DNA of 49,781 bases, from assembly GCA_027485285.1 (NCBI GenBank), contig JAIXRH010000090.1, positions 1 through 49,781 of the forward strand, written 5' to 3'. Below the pieces are notes generated by a model. It was not told the origin of the DNA, did not search any database, and saw only the letters and a program-made list of their open reading frames with translations. This stretch comes from Comamonadaceae bacterium (lineage in GTDB: Bacteria; Pseudomonadota; Gammaproteobacteria; Burkholderiales; Burkholderiaceae_C). A program made the position numbers and the translations under genes. Position 1 is the stretch's first letter. Each line of letters opens with the position of its first letter. Positions 1-9,907 of this stretch are shown here, piece after piece.

Positions 1-1125
1 CAATTGTTGATGGCGGCCAAGCGCCCCTACATTTACACCGGTGGCGGTGTGCTGCTGGGCAATGCGTCGCAAGAGTTGCGCACCTTGGTGGACATGCTGG
101 GTTACCCAGTGACCAACACTTTGATGGGCCTCGGTGCTTATCCTGCCAGCGGACCTCAGTTTTTGGGCATGTTGGGCATGCACGGCACCATTGAAGCCAA
201 CAACGCCATGCAAAACTGCGATGTGTTGTTGGCGGTGGGCGCTCGATTTGATGATCGCGTGATTGGCAATCCCAAACACTTTGCCATGAACGAGCGAAAG
301 ATCATCCACATCGACATCGACCCCTCCAGCATTTCCAAGCGTGTGAAGGTTGACATTCCCATCGTGGGCGATGTCAAAGATGTGCTGGTCGAGATGATCG
401 ACATGATCAAGGAGTCAGCCCTCAAGCCCGATGCGGCTGCCTTGTCCGGATGGTGGGAAACCATCGAGGCATGGCGCAAGCGCGATTGCTTGAAGTACGA
501 CCGCAGCAACACAGAAGTCATCAAGCCTCAGTTCGTCATTGAGACTTTGCACAAAATGACCAAGGGCACGGACACTTACATCACGTCCGATGTGGGTCAG
601 CATCAAATGTGGGCTGCCCAGTATTACGGCTTTGATGAGCCCCGCCGCTGGATCAACTCCGGCGGCTTGGGCACCATGGGTGTGGGCATTCCTTACGCCA
701 TGGGGATCAAGTTGGCCAAGCCTGACAGCGAGGTGTTTTGCGTGACAGGCGAGGGTTCGGTGCAAATGTGTATCCAAGAGCTCTCCACTTGCTTCCAATA
801 CAACACGCCCATCAAGGTGTTGGCGCTCAACAACCGCTACCTGGGTATGGTGCGCCAGTGGCAAGAAATTGAGTACGAAAGCCGCTACAGCAGCAGCTAC
901 ATGGACGCTTTGCCTGACTTCGTGAAGTTGGCTGAAGCTTATGGCCATGTGGGGATGTTGATTGAGCGCCCAGAAGATGTGGAGCCCGCTCTGCGTGAAG
1001 CGCGTCGACTCAAAGACCGCACGGTGTTCATCGACTTCCGCACCGACCCCACCGAGAACGTGTTCCCCATGGTGAAAGCCGGCAAGGGCATCACTGAAAT
1101 GCTGCTTGGCAGCGAAGACCTCTGA
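1..1125 (+). CDS. ilvB: Acetolactate synthase large subunit, 3' part
   Basis: This gene is cut by the left edge; the reading frame is open from base 1 and about 374 codons remain of a family usually near 570-600 residues. The enzyme is the ThDP-dependent catalytic subunit that condenses pyruvate with pyruvate or 2-oxobutyrate, the first common step of valine, leucine and isoleucine synthesis. What remains is the central FAD-binding-like domain and the C-terminal ThDP domain. The ThDP motif starts as GEGSVQMCIQEL and ends in LNNRYLG; the first acidic residue is Glu rather than the usual Asp of GDG. It is followed after 17 bases by the regulatory subunit gene, so the two are surely cotranscribed. 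The missing N-terminus prevents any statement about the start. ilvI would be an equally valid symbol. Confidence 0.96.
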   Translation, partial: QLLMAAKRPYIYTGGGVLLGNASQELRTLVDMLGYPVTNTLMGLGAYPASGPQFLGMLGMHGTIEANNAMQNCDVLLAVGARFDDRVIGNPKHFAMNERKIIHIDIDPSSISKRVKVDIPIVGDVKDVLVEMIDMIKESALKPDAAALSGWWETIEAWRKRDCLKYDRSNTEVIKPQFVIETLHKMTKGTDTYITSDVGQHQMWAAQYYGFDEPRRWINSGGLGTMGVGIPYAMGIKLAKPDSEVFCVTGEGSVQMCIQELSTCFQYNTPIKVLALNNRYLGMVRQWQEIEYESRYSSSYMDALPDFVKLAEAYGHVGMLIERPEDVEPALREARRLKDRTVFIDFRTDPTENVFPMVKAGKGITEMLLGSEDL

Positions 1126-1142
1126 ACGGGAAGGATGACACC

Positions 1143-1634
1143 ATGAAACACATCATTTCCCTGATGCTTGAAAACGAACCCGGCGCACTGTCTCGCGTGG
1201 TGGGTTTGTTCTCTGCGCGTGGCTACAACATCGAATCTCTGACTGTGGCGCCCACCGAAGACGCGAGTTTGTCTCGCATGACCATCCAAACGCATGGCTC
1301 AGACGAGGTGATTGAACAAATCACCAAGCACCTGAACCGATTGATTGAAGTGGTCAAAGTGGTCGATTTGACCGAAGGCGCCTACACCGAACGCGAGCTG
1401 ATGCTGGTCAAAGTGCGTGCCGTGGGCAAAGAGCGTGAAGAGATGAAGCGCATGGCTGATATTTTTCGGGGTCGCATCATCGATGTGACCGAGAAGAGCT
1501 ACACCATTGAGTTGACGGGTGACCTGTCTAAGAACGACGCATTCTTAGAGGCGATTGACCGCAGCGCAATCCTTGAAACTGTTCGCACCGGCGCTTGTGG
1601 CATTGGCCGCGGTGAGCGGATCTTGCGCGTTTAA
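1143..1634 (+). CDS. ilvN: Acetolactate synthase small (regulatory) subunit
   Basis: A 163-residue protein, the normal length of the long IlvH/IlvN type. It opens with an ACT domain (residues about 3-75, HIISLMLENEPGALSRVVGL), which in this family binds valine and gives feedback inhibition, followed by the C-terminal ACT-like domain that activates the large subunit. An SD-like GGAAGG lies just before the ATG at 1143. The 17-base gap after the large subunit gene and the ilvC gene just downstream indicate one ilvBNC operon. Symbol ilvH would be equally valid. Confidence 0.96.
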   Translation: MKHIISLMLENEPGALSRVVGLFSARGYNIESLTVAPTEDASLSRMTIQTHGSDEVIEQITKHLNRLIEVVKVVDLTEGAYTERELMLVKVRAVGKEREEMKRMADIFRGRIIDVTEKSYTIELTGDLSKNDAFLEAIDRSAILETVRTGACGIGRGERILRV

Positions 1635-1663
1635 ATTCCAACCCTTTTCAAAGTATTTTTTAG

Positions 1664-2689
<1,026 letters not shown>

Positions 2690-2706
2690 TTGCACGCGGT
2701 TTGTAC

Positions 2707-2740
2707 CGACAAAGGCCACTTCGGTGGCCTTTGTCGTTTT
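2707..2740 (+). terminator. Intrinsic terminator after ilvC
   Basis: A perfect 13-bp stem (CGACAAAGGCCAC with its complement) closes on a TTCG tetraloop and is followed by TTTT. It lies 17 bases after the ilvC stop and separates ilvBNC from pssA. Confidence 0.85.
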
Positions 2741-2796
2741 GGGGCGGCAGTTGGTGCAGCGCTTACACTCAAGTAATACTTTTCGGAACGACTCGA

Positions 2797-3600
2797 ATGA
2801 CAGAACAAGAAGACCACGCAGAACAATTGGTGCCACGCAAGCCCAGCAAAGGCATTTACGTCTTGCCCAACTTGTTCACTTTGGCTGCGTTGTTTGGTGG
2901 GTTTTATGCCATCGTCATGGCCATGAATGAGCGCTATGAAATGGCTGCGATCGGTGTGTTTTGTGCCATGGTGCTTGACAGCTTAGACGGCCGCGTGGCC
3001 CGCATGACCAATACGCAAAGCGCGTTTGGTGAACAAATGGACTCTTTGGCCGACATGGTGTCGTTTGGCGCTGCGCCTGCTTTGATTTCTTATGAGTGGG
3101 CACTCAAGGGCCTAGGTCGCTGGGGCTGGGTGGCTGCCTTTGTGTACATATCCTGCGCAGCCTTGCGTTTGGCACGCTTCAATGTGAATACGGCTGTGGT
3201 GGACAAGCGTTTTTTTCAAGGCTTGCCTTCGCCTGCCGCTGCGGCCTTGGTGATGGGCTTCATGTGGCTGATGACGGACATGGGCATCTCAGGCCCTGAG
3301 GTTGCTTGGCCCATGTTTGCCTGGTGTCTGTACTCGGGTTTGACGATGGTGACCAACGTTCCTTTTTACAGCTTCAAAGACGTGCAGATGAAGAAAAGCG
3401 TGCCGTTTGCTGTGATTGTGATGTTGGCCTTGGTGATTGCGGTGATCAACATTCATCCGCCCATCGTGTTGTTTGCTTTGTTTACCTTGTATGGTTTGAG
3501 CGGTTATGTTTTGTACGCTTGGCGTCGTGGCAAGGGCATTCAAACAAGCTTGATCAGCACCTCCACCGACGAGCCCGAAGAAGCGGGTTTGCACAAATGA
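2797..3600 (+). CDS. pssA: CDP-diacylglycerol-serine O-phosphatidyltransferase
   Basis: An integral inner-membrane enzyme that makes phosphatidylserine from CDP-diacylglycerol and serine, the precursor of phosphatidylethanolamine. The protein is 267 residues from the ATG at 2797. The CDP-alcohol phosphotransferase signature DG-x2-AR-x8-G-x3-D-x3-D is exact (from DGRVAR to the SLAD stretch), and several hydrophobic segments follow through the C-terminus. The frame stays open upstream to 2686 overlapping the ilvC stop, but that extension crosses the ilvC terminator and lacks family similarity, so 2797 is chosen. Position between ilvC and leuA is a recurring betaproteobacterial order. Confidence 0.94.
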   Translation: MTEQEDHAEQLVPRKPSKGIYVLPNLFTLAALFGGFYAIVMAMNERYEMAAIGVFCAMVLDSLDGRVARMTNTQSAFGEQMDSLADMVSFGAAPALISYEWALKGLGRWGWVAAFVYISCAALRLARFNVNTAVVDKRFFQGLPSPAAAALVMGFMWLMTDMGISGPEVAWPMFAWCLYSGLTMVTNVPFYSFKDVQMKKSVPFAVIVMLALVIAVINIHPPIVLFALFTLYGLSGYVLYAWRRGKGIQTSLISTSTDEPEEAGLHK

Positions 3601-3611
3601 GACACCGCGGG

Positions 3612-3640
3612 CAACAAACGTTTTAGCTTTGTGCTAAATT
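3612..3640 (+). promoter_or_regulatory. Candidate extended -10 promoter of the leu leader
   Basis: TGCTAAATT at 3632-3640 matches an extended -10 (TGn plus TAAATT, 4 of 6 to TATAAT). No good -35 is seen at the right spacing. Transcription would begin near 3647, which is the first base of the leader-peptide ATG. Confidence 0.4.
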
Positions 3641-3646
3641 CAACGC

Positions 3647-3703
3647 ATGACGAATTTTTCGCTGGCCCTACTACTTCTATCCCCCACCGGGCGGAGTTGG
3701 TAG
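3647..3703 (+). CDS. leuL: leuA leader peptide (leucine attenuator)
   Basis: An 18-codon ORF encoding MTNFSLALLLLSPTGRSW. Codons 8-11 are four consecutive leucine codons (CTA CTA CTT CTA), with another Leu at codon 6; CTA is rare elsewhere in these genes. It is followed 18 bases after its stop by a terminator hairpin (3722-3757) and then by leuA. This is the architecture of classical ribosome-mediated attenuation: scarcity of charged tRNA-Leu stalls the ribosome and favours an alternative fold. CGGGC at 3688-3692 can pair with GCCCG at 3725-3729, part of the terminator's 5' arm, offering a possible antiterminator. There is no Shine-Dalgarno sequence before the ATG, and the candidate -10 places the transcript start at or next to it, so the peptide may be translated from a leaderless mRNA. 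Confidence 0.8.
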   Translation: MTNFSLALLLLSPTGRSW

Positions 3704-3721
3704 CGCACGCGCAAACCCCAC

Positions 3722-3757
3722 AAGGCCCGTATGCACATGCAGCGGGCCTTTTGCTTT
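3722..3757 (+). terminator. Attenuator terminator of leuA
   Basis: An 8-bp stem AAGGCCCG/CGGGCCTT (3722-3729 with 3743-3750), with a loop that can itself form a 3-bp TGC/GCA stem, followed by TTTTGCTTT. It lies between the leader peptide and leuA, so read-through is needed for leuA expression. Confidence 0.8.
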
Positions 3758-3807
3758 GGGGCTAATGCAAACGTTGCAAGTTTTTTAGAAATCTAGGAGT
3801 CCTGACC

Positions 3808-5346
3808 ATGACCGACAAGCTCATCATTTTTGACACCACCTTGCGTGACGGCGAACAATCGCCCGGCGCTTCCATGACGCGCGATGAAAAACTGCGCATC
3901 GCCCGTCAATTAGAGCGATTGAAAGTCGATGTCATTGAAGCCGGCTTTGCAGCCAGCTCCAACGGTGACTTCGAGGCCGTGCAGGGCATTGCCAACGCCA
4001 TCAAAGATTCCACCATTTGCTCCTTGTCCCGCGCCAATGACCGTGACATCAGCCGTGCGGCTGAAGCGCTCAAAGGCGCCAACAGCGCCCGCATTCATAC
4101 CTTTATCGCCACGTCGCCCTTGCACATGGAGAAGAAGTTGCGCATGTCGCCTGAGCAAGTGCTTGAGCAAGCCAAGCAGTCGGTGCGTTTTGCCCGTAAC
4201 TTGGTAGGCGACATCGAGTTCAGCGCCGAAGACGGCTACCGCAGCGAAATGGACTTTTTGTGTCGCGTGGTCGAGGCCGTGATTGCTGAAGGTGCCACCA
4301 CCATCAACATCCCTGACACGGTTGGCTACGCTATTCCAGAGCTGTACGGCAACTTCATCAAAACTTTGCGCGAGCGCGTGCCCAATTCTGACAAAGCCAT
4401 TTGGTCCGTGCATTGCCACAACGACTTGGGCATGGCGGTGGCCAACTCCTTAGCAGGTGTGAAGATTGGCGGCGCACGTCAGGTCGAGTGCACGATCAAC
4501 GGTTTGGGTGAACGCGCAGGCAACTGCTCGCTGGAAGAGGTGGTCATGGCCATCAAGACCCGCCGTGATTACTTTGACCTTGCCATGAACATCGACACCA
4601 AGCAAATCTTGGCGGCCAGTCGCATGGTGAGCCAAACCACGGGCTTCGTGGTGCAGCCCAACAAAGCGGTGGTCGGCGCGAATGCCTTTGCCCATGCGTC
4701 TGGCATTCACCAAGACGGCGTGCTCAAGGCGCGTGACACCTACGAAATCATGCGTGCGGAAGATGTGGGCTGGAGCGCCAACAAAATTGTGTTGGGCAAG
4801 CTCAGCGGCCGCAATGCGTTCAAACAACGCTTGGAAGACTTGGGCGTTCAGTTGGACAGCGAAGCAGATATCAATGCGGCTTTTGCCAAGTTCAAAGAGC
4901 TGGCCGACCGCAAGAGCGAAATCTTTGACGAGGATATCTTGGCCCTGGTGAGCGAAGAGTCGGTCAGCCATACCGGCGAGCAATTTACGTTTGTGTCTTT
5001 GTCGCAACACAGCGAAACTGGCGAGCGTCCTCATGCCAGCGTGGTGTTTACCGTGGCCGGCAAAGAAGTGAAGGGCGATTCCGATGGCAACGGCCCCGTA
5101 GACGCGTCGCTCAAAGCGATTGAGCGCCACGTCAAAAGCGGTGCCGAAATGGTGTTGTACTCGGTCAATGCCATCAGTGGCTCGACTGAGAGCCAAGGTG
5201 AAGTGACGGTTCGTCTGCAAAACAGCGGCCGTGTGGTCAACGGTGTTGGCTCTGACCCGGACATCGTGGTGGCTTCAGCCAAAGCTTATTTAAGTGCTTT
5301 GAATAAGTTACAAAGTAAATCTGACCGTGTTGCTGCCCAAGGCTGA
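3808..5346 (+). CDS. leuA: 2-isopropylmalate synthase
   Basis: A 512-residue enzyme that condenses acetyl-CoA with 2-oxoisovalerate, the committed step of leucine synthesis. The N-terminal HMGL-like TIM barrel shows [15 protein letters not shown] at residues 9-23, where the first Asp is a metal ligand, and [13 protein letters not shown], with the two metal-binding His. The C-terminal LeuA allosteric domain (from about residue 390) normally binds leucine for feedback inhibition. The start is ATG 3808 with AGGAG ten bases upstream. Expression is probably controlled by the attenuator just upstream. A terminator at 5388-5420 closes the unit. Confidence 0.97.
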   Translation: MTDKLIIFDTTLRDGEQSPGASMTRDEKLRIARQLERLKVDVIEAGFAASSNGDFEAVQGIANAIKDSTICSLSRANDRDISRAAEALKGANSARIHTFIATSPLHMEKKLRMSPEQVLEQAKQSVRFARNLVGDIEFSAEDGYRSEMDFLCRVVEAVIAEGATTINIPDTVGYAIPELYGNFIKTLRERVPNSDKAIWSVHCHNDLGMAVANSLAGVKIGGARQVECTINGLGERAGNCSLEEVVMAIKTRRDYFDLAMNIDTKQILAASRMVSQTTGFVVQPNKAVVGANAFAHASGIHQDGVLKARDTYEIMRAEDVGWSANKIVLGKLSGRNAFKQRLEDLGVQLDSEADINAAFAKFKELADRKSEIFDEDILALVSEESVSHTGEQFTFVSLSQHSETGERPHASVVFTVAGKEVKGDSDGNGPVDASLKAIERHVKSGAEMVLYSVNAISGSTESQGEVTVRLQNSGRVVNGVGSDPDIVVASAKAYLSALNKLQSKSDRVAAQG

Positions 5347-5387
5347 TTTACAAAAACTGTCACACAGTACCAATTTTGTTAAATAAG

Positions 5388-5420
5388 TCGCGCAAGTCCT
5401 TGATCTTGCGCGATTTTTCT
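5388..5420 (+). terminator. Intrinsic terminator after leuA
   Basis: A perfect 9-bp stem TCGCGCAAG/CTTGCGCGA with an 8-base loop, followed by TTTTTCTT, 41 bases after the leuA stop. Confidence 0.85.
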
Positions 5421-5466
5421 TGTTAGACTACGTCCAATTGTGTTTTTCAAGATTAAGGAACGCCAC

Positions 5467-6438
5467 TTGAAACGACTCCTCATTGCGACTTCGCTCGGTC
5501 TACTGGCTTCTTTTTGTTCGGTGCAAGCTTTGGCGACACCCAACCAGAAAAAACCAACGGTACAAAAAACCAAGCCTTCGGTGCAAAAGGCCCAAGTGCG
5601 TCGCGCCAAGGTCATCAAGGCAGCGCCCTTGATTCCCTCATTTGGCCAAAAAGCTGGATTGCACGCCACCAGCGATATGTTGGATTTGAAATCCAGCGTG
5701 GCTTATGTGATCGACCAAGACACACAAGAAGTGTTGATCAGTAAAAATGACCAAGCTGTTTTGCCGATTGCCTCCATCACCAAGTTGATGACTGGCCTGA
5801 TCATCAGCGAAGCCAAATTACCGATGGACGAGTCCATCACCATCACCCAAGACGATGTGGACACAGAAAAAGGCAGCAGTTCACGTTTGCGCGTGGGCGC
5901 GACTTTGACCCGTGGTGAGTTGCTGCATTTGGCGTTGATGGCCAGTGAAAACCGCGCTGCCCATGCCTTGGGCCGCACCTACCCTGGTGGCATGCCGGTG
6001 TTTGTGAACTTGATGAACAGTAAGGCCCATCAGTTGGGGATGCGTGACACGCGTTACGTGGAGCCAACGGGCCTGTCTAGCCAGAACCAATCTAGCGCAA
6101 AAGACTTGGCCACCTTGGTGGGCAATGCCTACCAAGATGACATGGTCAGCCAGTTGTCGACATCGCCCAGCCACCGCGTTGAGGTGGGGAACCGTACTTT
6201 GCAGTACAACACCACCAACCGTTTGATCAAAAACCCCAACTGGGAGATTGGTCTGCAGAAAACTGGCTACATCTCTGAAGCGGGTCAATGTTTGGTGATG
6301 CAAGCCAAGGTCTCGGGTCGTAAGTTGATCATGGTGTTCTTAGACTCTGCGGGCAAACTGAGCCGAATTGCGGATGCTGAGCGTGTTCGCAAATGGGTGG
6401 AGACCAACCAAGGCAGCAACGGCCGTCCACAAACTTAA
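5467..6438 (+). CDS. pbpG: D-alanyl-D-alanine endopeptidase, PBP7 type (S11 family)
   Basis: A secreted penicillin-binding protein that should cut D-Ala-meso-DAP cross-links in peptidoglycan. I choose TTG at 5467 because AAGGAA ends six bases before it and the translation then opens as a clean signal peptide (MKRLLIATSLGLLASFCSVQALA); a GTG at 5440 in the same frame would put nine charged residues before it. All three active-site motifs are present: SITK (Ser about 103, Lys 106), SEN (about 160-162) and KTG (about 265). A Lys-rich linker separates the signal peptide from the catalytic domain. The length of 323 residues and lack of a C-terminal anchor fit PBP7 rather than PBP5. It ends at a terminator shared with the convergent iclR-type gene. 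Confidence 0.9.
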   Translation: MKRLLIATSLGLLASFCSVQALATPNQKKPTVQKTKPSVQKAQVRRAKVIKAAPLIPSFGQKAGLHATSDMLDLKSSVAYVIDQDTQEVLISKNDQAVLPIASITKLMTGLIISEAKLPMDESITITQDDVDTEKGSSSRLRVGATLTRGELLHLALMASENRAAHALGRTYPGGMPVFVNLMNSKAHQLGMRDTRYVEPTGLSSQNQSSAKDLATLVGNAYQDDMVSQLSTSPSHRVEVGNRTLQYNTTNRLIKNPNWEIGLQKTGYISEAGQCLVMQAKVSGRKLIMVFLDSAGKLSRIADAERVRKWVETNQGSNGRPQT

Positions 6439-6455
6439 ATGGTTTGACAGTTTCT

Positions 6456-6483
6456 AAAAAGCCAGCTCTTCAGCTGGCTTTTT
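6456..6483. terminator. Bidirectional terminator
   Basis: AAAAAGCCAGCT and its complement form a 12-bp hairpin around CTTC, with T-runs on both strands. It serves pbpG on the plus strand and the IclR-type gene on the minus strand. Confidence 0.85.
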
Positions 6484-6488
6484 GACTT

Positions 6489-7268
6489 TTAGGCGTCGTT
6501 GAGCTTGAAGCCTAGCGCATGTGAAATGGCGTGCGTGGTGGCTTGCAGCTTAGGTAGCCACTCCTCATCGAGTCGATCCGCTGGGGCTGAAATGGACAAG
6601 CCCGCAACCAACTTGCCTTGGTCGTCGTAAATGCCAGAAGCCATGCAGCGCACACCCAGTTCCAGCTCCTCGTTGTCACGGGCCACGCCATATTGACGGG
6701 CTTTGGAGAGCTCACGTTCCAAGGCTGGCAGCTGTGTGAGGCTGTTGCGGGTTTGCCCGCTCAGTCCAGTGCGTGTGGCGTAGGCGCGCACACGTTGAGG
6801 ATCGTCTAAGGCTAAAAAAAGTTTGCCAACAGAGGTCAGGTGCAGTGGGGCACGGCCACCAATGGCGCGGACGACTTGCATGCCTGAGCGTTCACTGAAG
6901 GCGCGTTCGATGTACACAATTTCGTCACCTTGACGCACGCTGAGATTGACAGGTTGTTGAATGAGTTTGTGCAGCTCGCGCATGGGCTGAAAGGCCACAT
7001 CGCGCACGTTCAATCGGCCTTTGACCAAATTTCCCAGCTCCAACAAGCGCATGCCAAGGCGGTAGCTGCCTGCTTCAGGACGGTCAACAAATCGGCCCAC
7101 GGCCAAATCATTCAAAATGCGGTGCGTGGTGGATGGGTGCAGCCCTGTGCGCTCGCTGATTTCCTTGAGCGAAATGGCCTCTTCGCGTGAGGCGAGCACG
7201 TCAATGAGTGAGAACATGCGCTCAATGACTTGAATATTGGGCGTGGTGGGCACAGTGGTTTTACGCAT
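6489..7268 (-). CDS. IclR-family transcriptional regulator
   Basis: A 259-residue regulator of normal IclR length. The N-terminal winged helix-turn-helix spans about residues 15-75 (ISLKEISERTGLHPSTTHRI), and the C-terminal effector-binding domain follows (RMLELG through AGLSISAP). The target is not evident. It begins 12 bases after the bpt stop on the same strand, so aat-bpt-iclR may be one transcript. The 12-base gap is AT-only apart from one C and has no Shine-Dalgarno sequence, so translation may depend on coupling. A link to the N-end-rule transferases is only positional; no catabolic operon of the usual IclR kind lies next to it. Confidence 0.9.
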   Translation of the reverse strand: MRKTTVPTTPNIQVIERMFSLIDVLASREEAISLKEISERTGLHPSTTHRILNDLAVGRFVDRPEAGSYRLGMRLLELGNLVKGRLNVRDVAFQPMRELHKLIQQPVNLSVRQGDEIVYIERAFSERSGMQVVRAIGGRAPLHLTSVGKLFLALDDPQRVRAYATRTGLSGQTRNSLTQLPALERELSKARQYGVARDNEELELGVRCMASGIYDDQGKLVAGLSISAPADRLDEEWLPKLQATTHAISHALGFKLNDA

Positions 7269-7280
7269 GAAATTATTTTA

Positions 7281-8024
7281 TCATGTGAAATTGTTTGTCA
7301 CCCATGTTTCGTTCACCAAGCATTCATGAGGCTGAAAGTCGGCTTTGTAGCGCATCTTGGCGCTGTTTTGTATCCAATAGCCCAAATAGGCATAGGGCAG
7401 CTTGAGTTTTTTCGCTTGTGCGATTTGCCACATCACGTTGAAAGTGCCGTAGCTGCTGCGCGACTCTGGTTCGTAAAACGTATAGACGGCTGACAAACCA
7501 TCGTTGAGCACATCCACGATGGAAACCATCTTGAGCGTTCCTGCGTCGTGTGTGTCAGAAGGTTCACGGAACTCCACCAGCCGCGTGTTGACACGGCTCT
7601 GCAGCAAAAACTGGGTGTATTGCTCTGTGCTGTCGTCGTCCATGCCGCCGCCAGCGTGGCGCAGGGTTTGGTAGCGCAGATACAAGTCGTAATGTTCGGG
7701 ATCAAAGCCTAGCTTCAACACCCGCACATCCAAGTGTTGGTGCTGAGCCCAAGCGCGGCGCTGGCTTCGATTGGGTTTGTAATGTTGTGCATCCACGCGC
7801 AAGGGCATACAGGCGCGGCAGTTGTCGCAATAAGGACGATACGTGAACAAGCCGCTTCGACGAAACCCAACATTCACCAACTCTGTGTAGAGCTCGTTGT
7901 TCACCAGGTGGCTGGGGGTGGCCACTTGTGAGCGTGCTGTTTTGTTCGGTAAGTAGCTGCACGGGTAGGGCGCCGTGGCATAAAACTGCACGGTTTGCAT
8001 GGGTAAGTCACGGGCGTGGGTCAC
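7281..8024 (-). CDS. bpt: Aspartate/glutamate leucyltransferase
   Basis: Transfers leucine from Leu-tRNA to proteins with N-terminal Asp or Glu, creating a primary N-degron read by ClpS-ClpAP. The start is GTG at 8024: it overlaps the aat stop as GTGA, has AAGG seven bases upstream, and gives the family-typical opening (THARDLP, then [13 protein letters not shown]). An in-frame ATG at 8078 lies inside aat and adds no family sequence. The cysteine cluster [13 protein letters not shown] near residue 65 is diagnostic of the ATE/Bpt N-terminal domain, and the C-terminal GNAT-like domain ends as CLVNETWV. Length is 247 residues. Its translational coupling to aat joins the two arms of the bacterial N-end rule. 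Confidence 0.95.
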   Translation of the reverse strand: MTHARDLPMQTVQFYATAPYPCSYLPNKTARSQVATPSHLVNNELYTELVNVGFRRSGLFTYRPYCDNCRACMPLRVDAQHYKPNRSQRRAWAQHQHLDVRVLKLGFDPEHYDLYLRYQTLRHAGGGMDDDSTEQYTQFLLQSRVNTRLVEFREPSDTHDAGTLKMVSIVDVLNDGLSAVYTFYEPESRSSYGTFNVMWQIAQAKKLKLPYAYLGYWIQNSAKMRYKADFQPHECLVNETWVTNNFT

Positions 8025-8767
8025 AGTGGCGCCTTGGCAGAAAGAAGGGTGTGCCAGTACGTGGGGTGGAACAGCCACGCGCGAGAAACGTCTTTGCGAG
8101 CACCTCGTACCTGTTTCAAAAAATCCGCACGTGGCATTTCATGTGCGCCCAAAGAAGCAAGGTGTGGGGTGTTTTGTTGGCAGTCTATCCAAGGCAGTTC
8201 ATGTGTGCGTGCGAAGGCCACCAAAGCGGCTAGGGCAATTTTGGACGCATCCGTTTGCAGGGCAAACATGGACTCGCCAAACAAGGTATCGCCGATCGAG
8301 ACGCAGTACAAGCCACCCACCAATTGCCCGCTTTGCCAAGTCTCAACGCTGTGCGCAAAGCCTGCTGCATGCAGGGCCTCGTAGGCCAAAATCATTTCCT
8401 CAACAATCCAAGTGCCGGGTTGGCCTTTTCGACTGACCTCAGCGCAATGTCGAATCACGGCGCTGAAGTCATGGTCGATGCGAATTTCGCAGTGCACGTC
8501 ACCGATGAAGTGCTGCAAGGTTTTGCGAAGCGAACGATGCAGTTTGAAATCTTTAGTTTGGAGCACCATGCGTGGATCTGGCGACCACCACAGCACAGGT
8601 TGTCCTTGGCTGAACCATGGAAACATCCCTTGTTGGTAAGCCTCGCACAAACGTTCCACCGATAGTCCACCGCCAGCGGCAACCAGTCCTTCCAAAGCGC
8701 TGCCTTTTTTTTGTGCAAGTTCAGGAGGCGGAAGTGATGTGTTTTGCTCTAACCACGTGATGTTCAT
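8021..8767 (-). CDS. aat: Leucyl/phenylalanyl-tRNA-protein transferase
   Basis: A 248-residue cytoplasmic enzyme that adds Leu or Phe from aminoacyl-tRNA to proteins with N-terminal Lys, Arg or Met, marking them for ClpS-ClpAP. The family hallmark lies near residues 47-67: [20 protein letters not shown] followed by [24 protein letters not shown] matches the conserved GNAT-fold core. It is the first gene of the minus-strand unit aat-bpt-iclR and overlaps bpt by four bases. Upstream is an AT-rich 177-base region shared with the divergent M23 peptidase gene; TATAAA on the minus strand at 8801-8796 is a possible -10. Confidence 0.96.
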   Translation of the reverse strand: MNITWLEQNTSLPPPELAQKKGSALEGLVAAGGGLSVERLCEAYQQGMFPWFSQGQPVLWWSPDPRMVLQTKDFKLHRSLRKTLQHFIGDVHCEIRIDHDFSAVIRHCAEVSRKGQPGTWIVEEMILAYEALHAAGFAHSVETWQSGQLVGGLYCVSIGDTLFGESMFALQTDASKIALAALVAFARTHELPWIDCQQNTPHLASLGAHEMPRADFLKQVRGARKDVSRAWLFHPTYWHTLLSAKAPL

Positions 8768-8944
8768 TGAGTTACTTCATTTGTTTATTTCTATTTTTAT
8801 AGATTTTTTGAGTTCAAAGGTCTTCATTATGGATCTTGACTTTTAACTTCAAAATTAAATTACTTTCATGAATAGAATTCCCTACAATCCTGGCTCCAAT
8901 TGTGAACGATCACAAAACAACCCTGACTAGTTTCGGAGCGACAT

Positions 8945-9880
8945 ATGCAATTGATGTGGGTGTCTGGGCCCACCGCCTCAGTGCGGAGCATTTCTATCAC
9001 AGCCAAAAAGGTGTTTGTGGCTGTGTGCGTTTCTGCGTTTGTGCTGGTCACATTTGGCGTGTTGTTGCACTTTATCGGTTTTCGAATCGCGATTGAAATG
9101 AGTCCTGGTCTAGCCCGCAGCATGGGCGGCGTCACCACCGAAGCTGAGCAGCAAAAGGTGGAGGCGGTTTACCGTGAGCGCCTGGACAATTTGCGTCAAA
9201 CCATGAGCGTGACCGTGCAGGAGATCCGTCAGCTTGAAACTTTGAAAAACCGTTTCATGGAAGTTGCCACGCCCATGAGTTTGCGCGACAAATACATCAA
9301 GAAAGACGATGCACGCGGTGGGCCTTGGCTGCCACCGCGCTTTCAAAGCAGTCCCTCTCGTGATTTGAGCCAAGATTTTGCTTCTGCGATGGATGAATTC
9401 AGCCAGACGCAAGCCGCTGTGAAAAACCTGAGCCAAAGCTGGTCCTCACAGCTCAGCTGGCTTCATGCATTGCCAACGGGCATTCCGATGGCCAAAGACT
9501 TTCGCGTGACCAGTGGCTTTGGCATTCGCAATGATCCCTTCACGGGGCAGCTGGCGATGCATGAAGGTCTAGATTTTGTGGCCGAAGTGGGTTCGCCCAT
9601 TGTTGCCACAGCTGCTGGCACAGTGACCCGCTCTGGTTGGGACGCCTCCTACGGCAATGTGGTGGAAGTGAGCCATGTGGAGGGCTTCATGACCCGATAC
9701 GCGCATTTGAGCAAACGCATGGTTGAGGTTGGCCAAAAGGTCCAACGTGGTGAAACAATCGCCCAACTGGGTAACACCGGTCGCTCGACTGGGCCGCATT
9801 TGCATTACGAAGTGCTGCGCAACGACCGTGTTTTGAACCCCAACCAAATGTTGTTGCAAGCCACTGCCAGCGCGCCGTGA
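8945..9880 (+). CDS. Membrane-anchored M23 metallopeptidase
   Basis: A 311-residue bitopic protein. A single transmembrane segment lies near residues 22-46 (VFVAVCVSAFVLVTFGVLL), then a periplasmic coiled-coil-like stretch (about 65-110), then a LytM/M23 domain (about 180-305). The zinc ligands are present: HEGLDF, where the first His and the Asp are ligands, and GPHLHYEV. The fold should cleave peptidoglycan cross-links or, if inactive, regulate an amidase, but the full ligand set argues for activity. GGAG eight bases before ATG 8945 supports the start. It sits 27 bases before a bactofilin gene; such pairs are known in other bacteria, where the bactofilin polymer positions the hydrolase. A TACAAT -10-like site is at 8883-8888. 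Confidence 0.92.
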   Translation: MQLMWVSGPTASVRSISITAKKVFVAVCVSAFVLVTFGVLLHFIGFRIAIEMSPGLARSMGGVTTEAEQQKVEAVYRERLDNLRQTMSVTVQEIRQLETLKNRFMEVATPMSLRDKYIKKDDARGGPWLPPRFQSSPSRDLSQDFASAMDEFSQTQAAVKNLSQSWSSQLSWLHALPTGIPMAKDFRVTSGFGIRNDPFTGQLAMHEGLDFVAEVGSPIVATAAGTVTRSGWDASYGNVVEVSHVEGFMTRYAHLSKRMVEVGQKVQRGETIAQLGNTGRSTGPHLHYEVLRNDRVLNPNQMLLQATASAP

Positions 9881-9907
9881 TTGATCTGACTCTGAATAAG
9901 GCTAACC

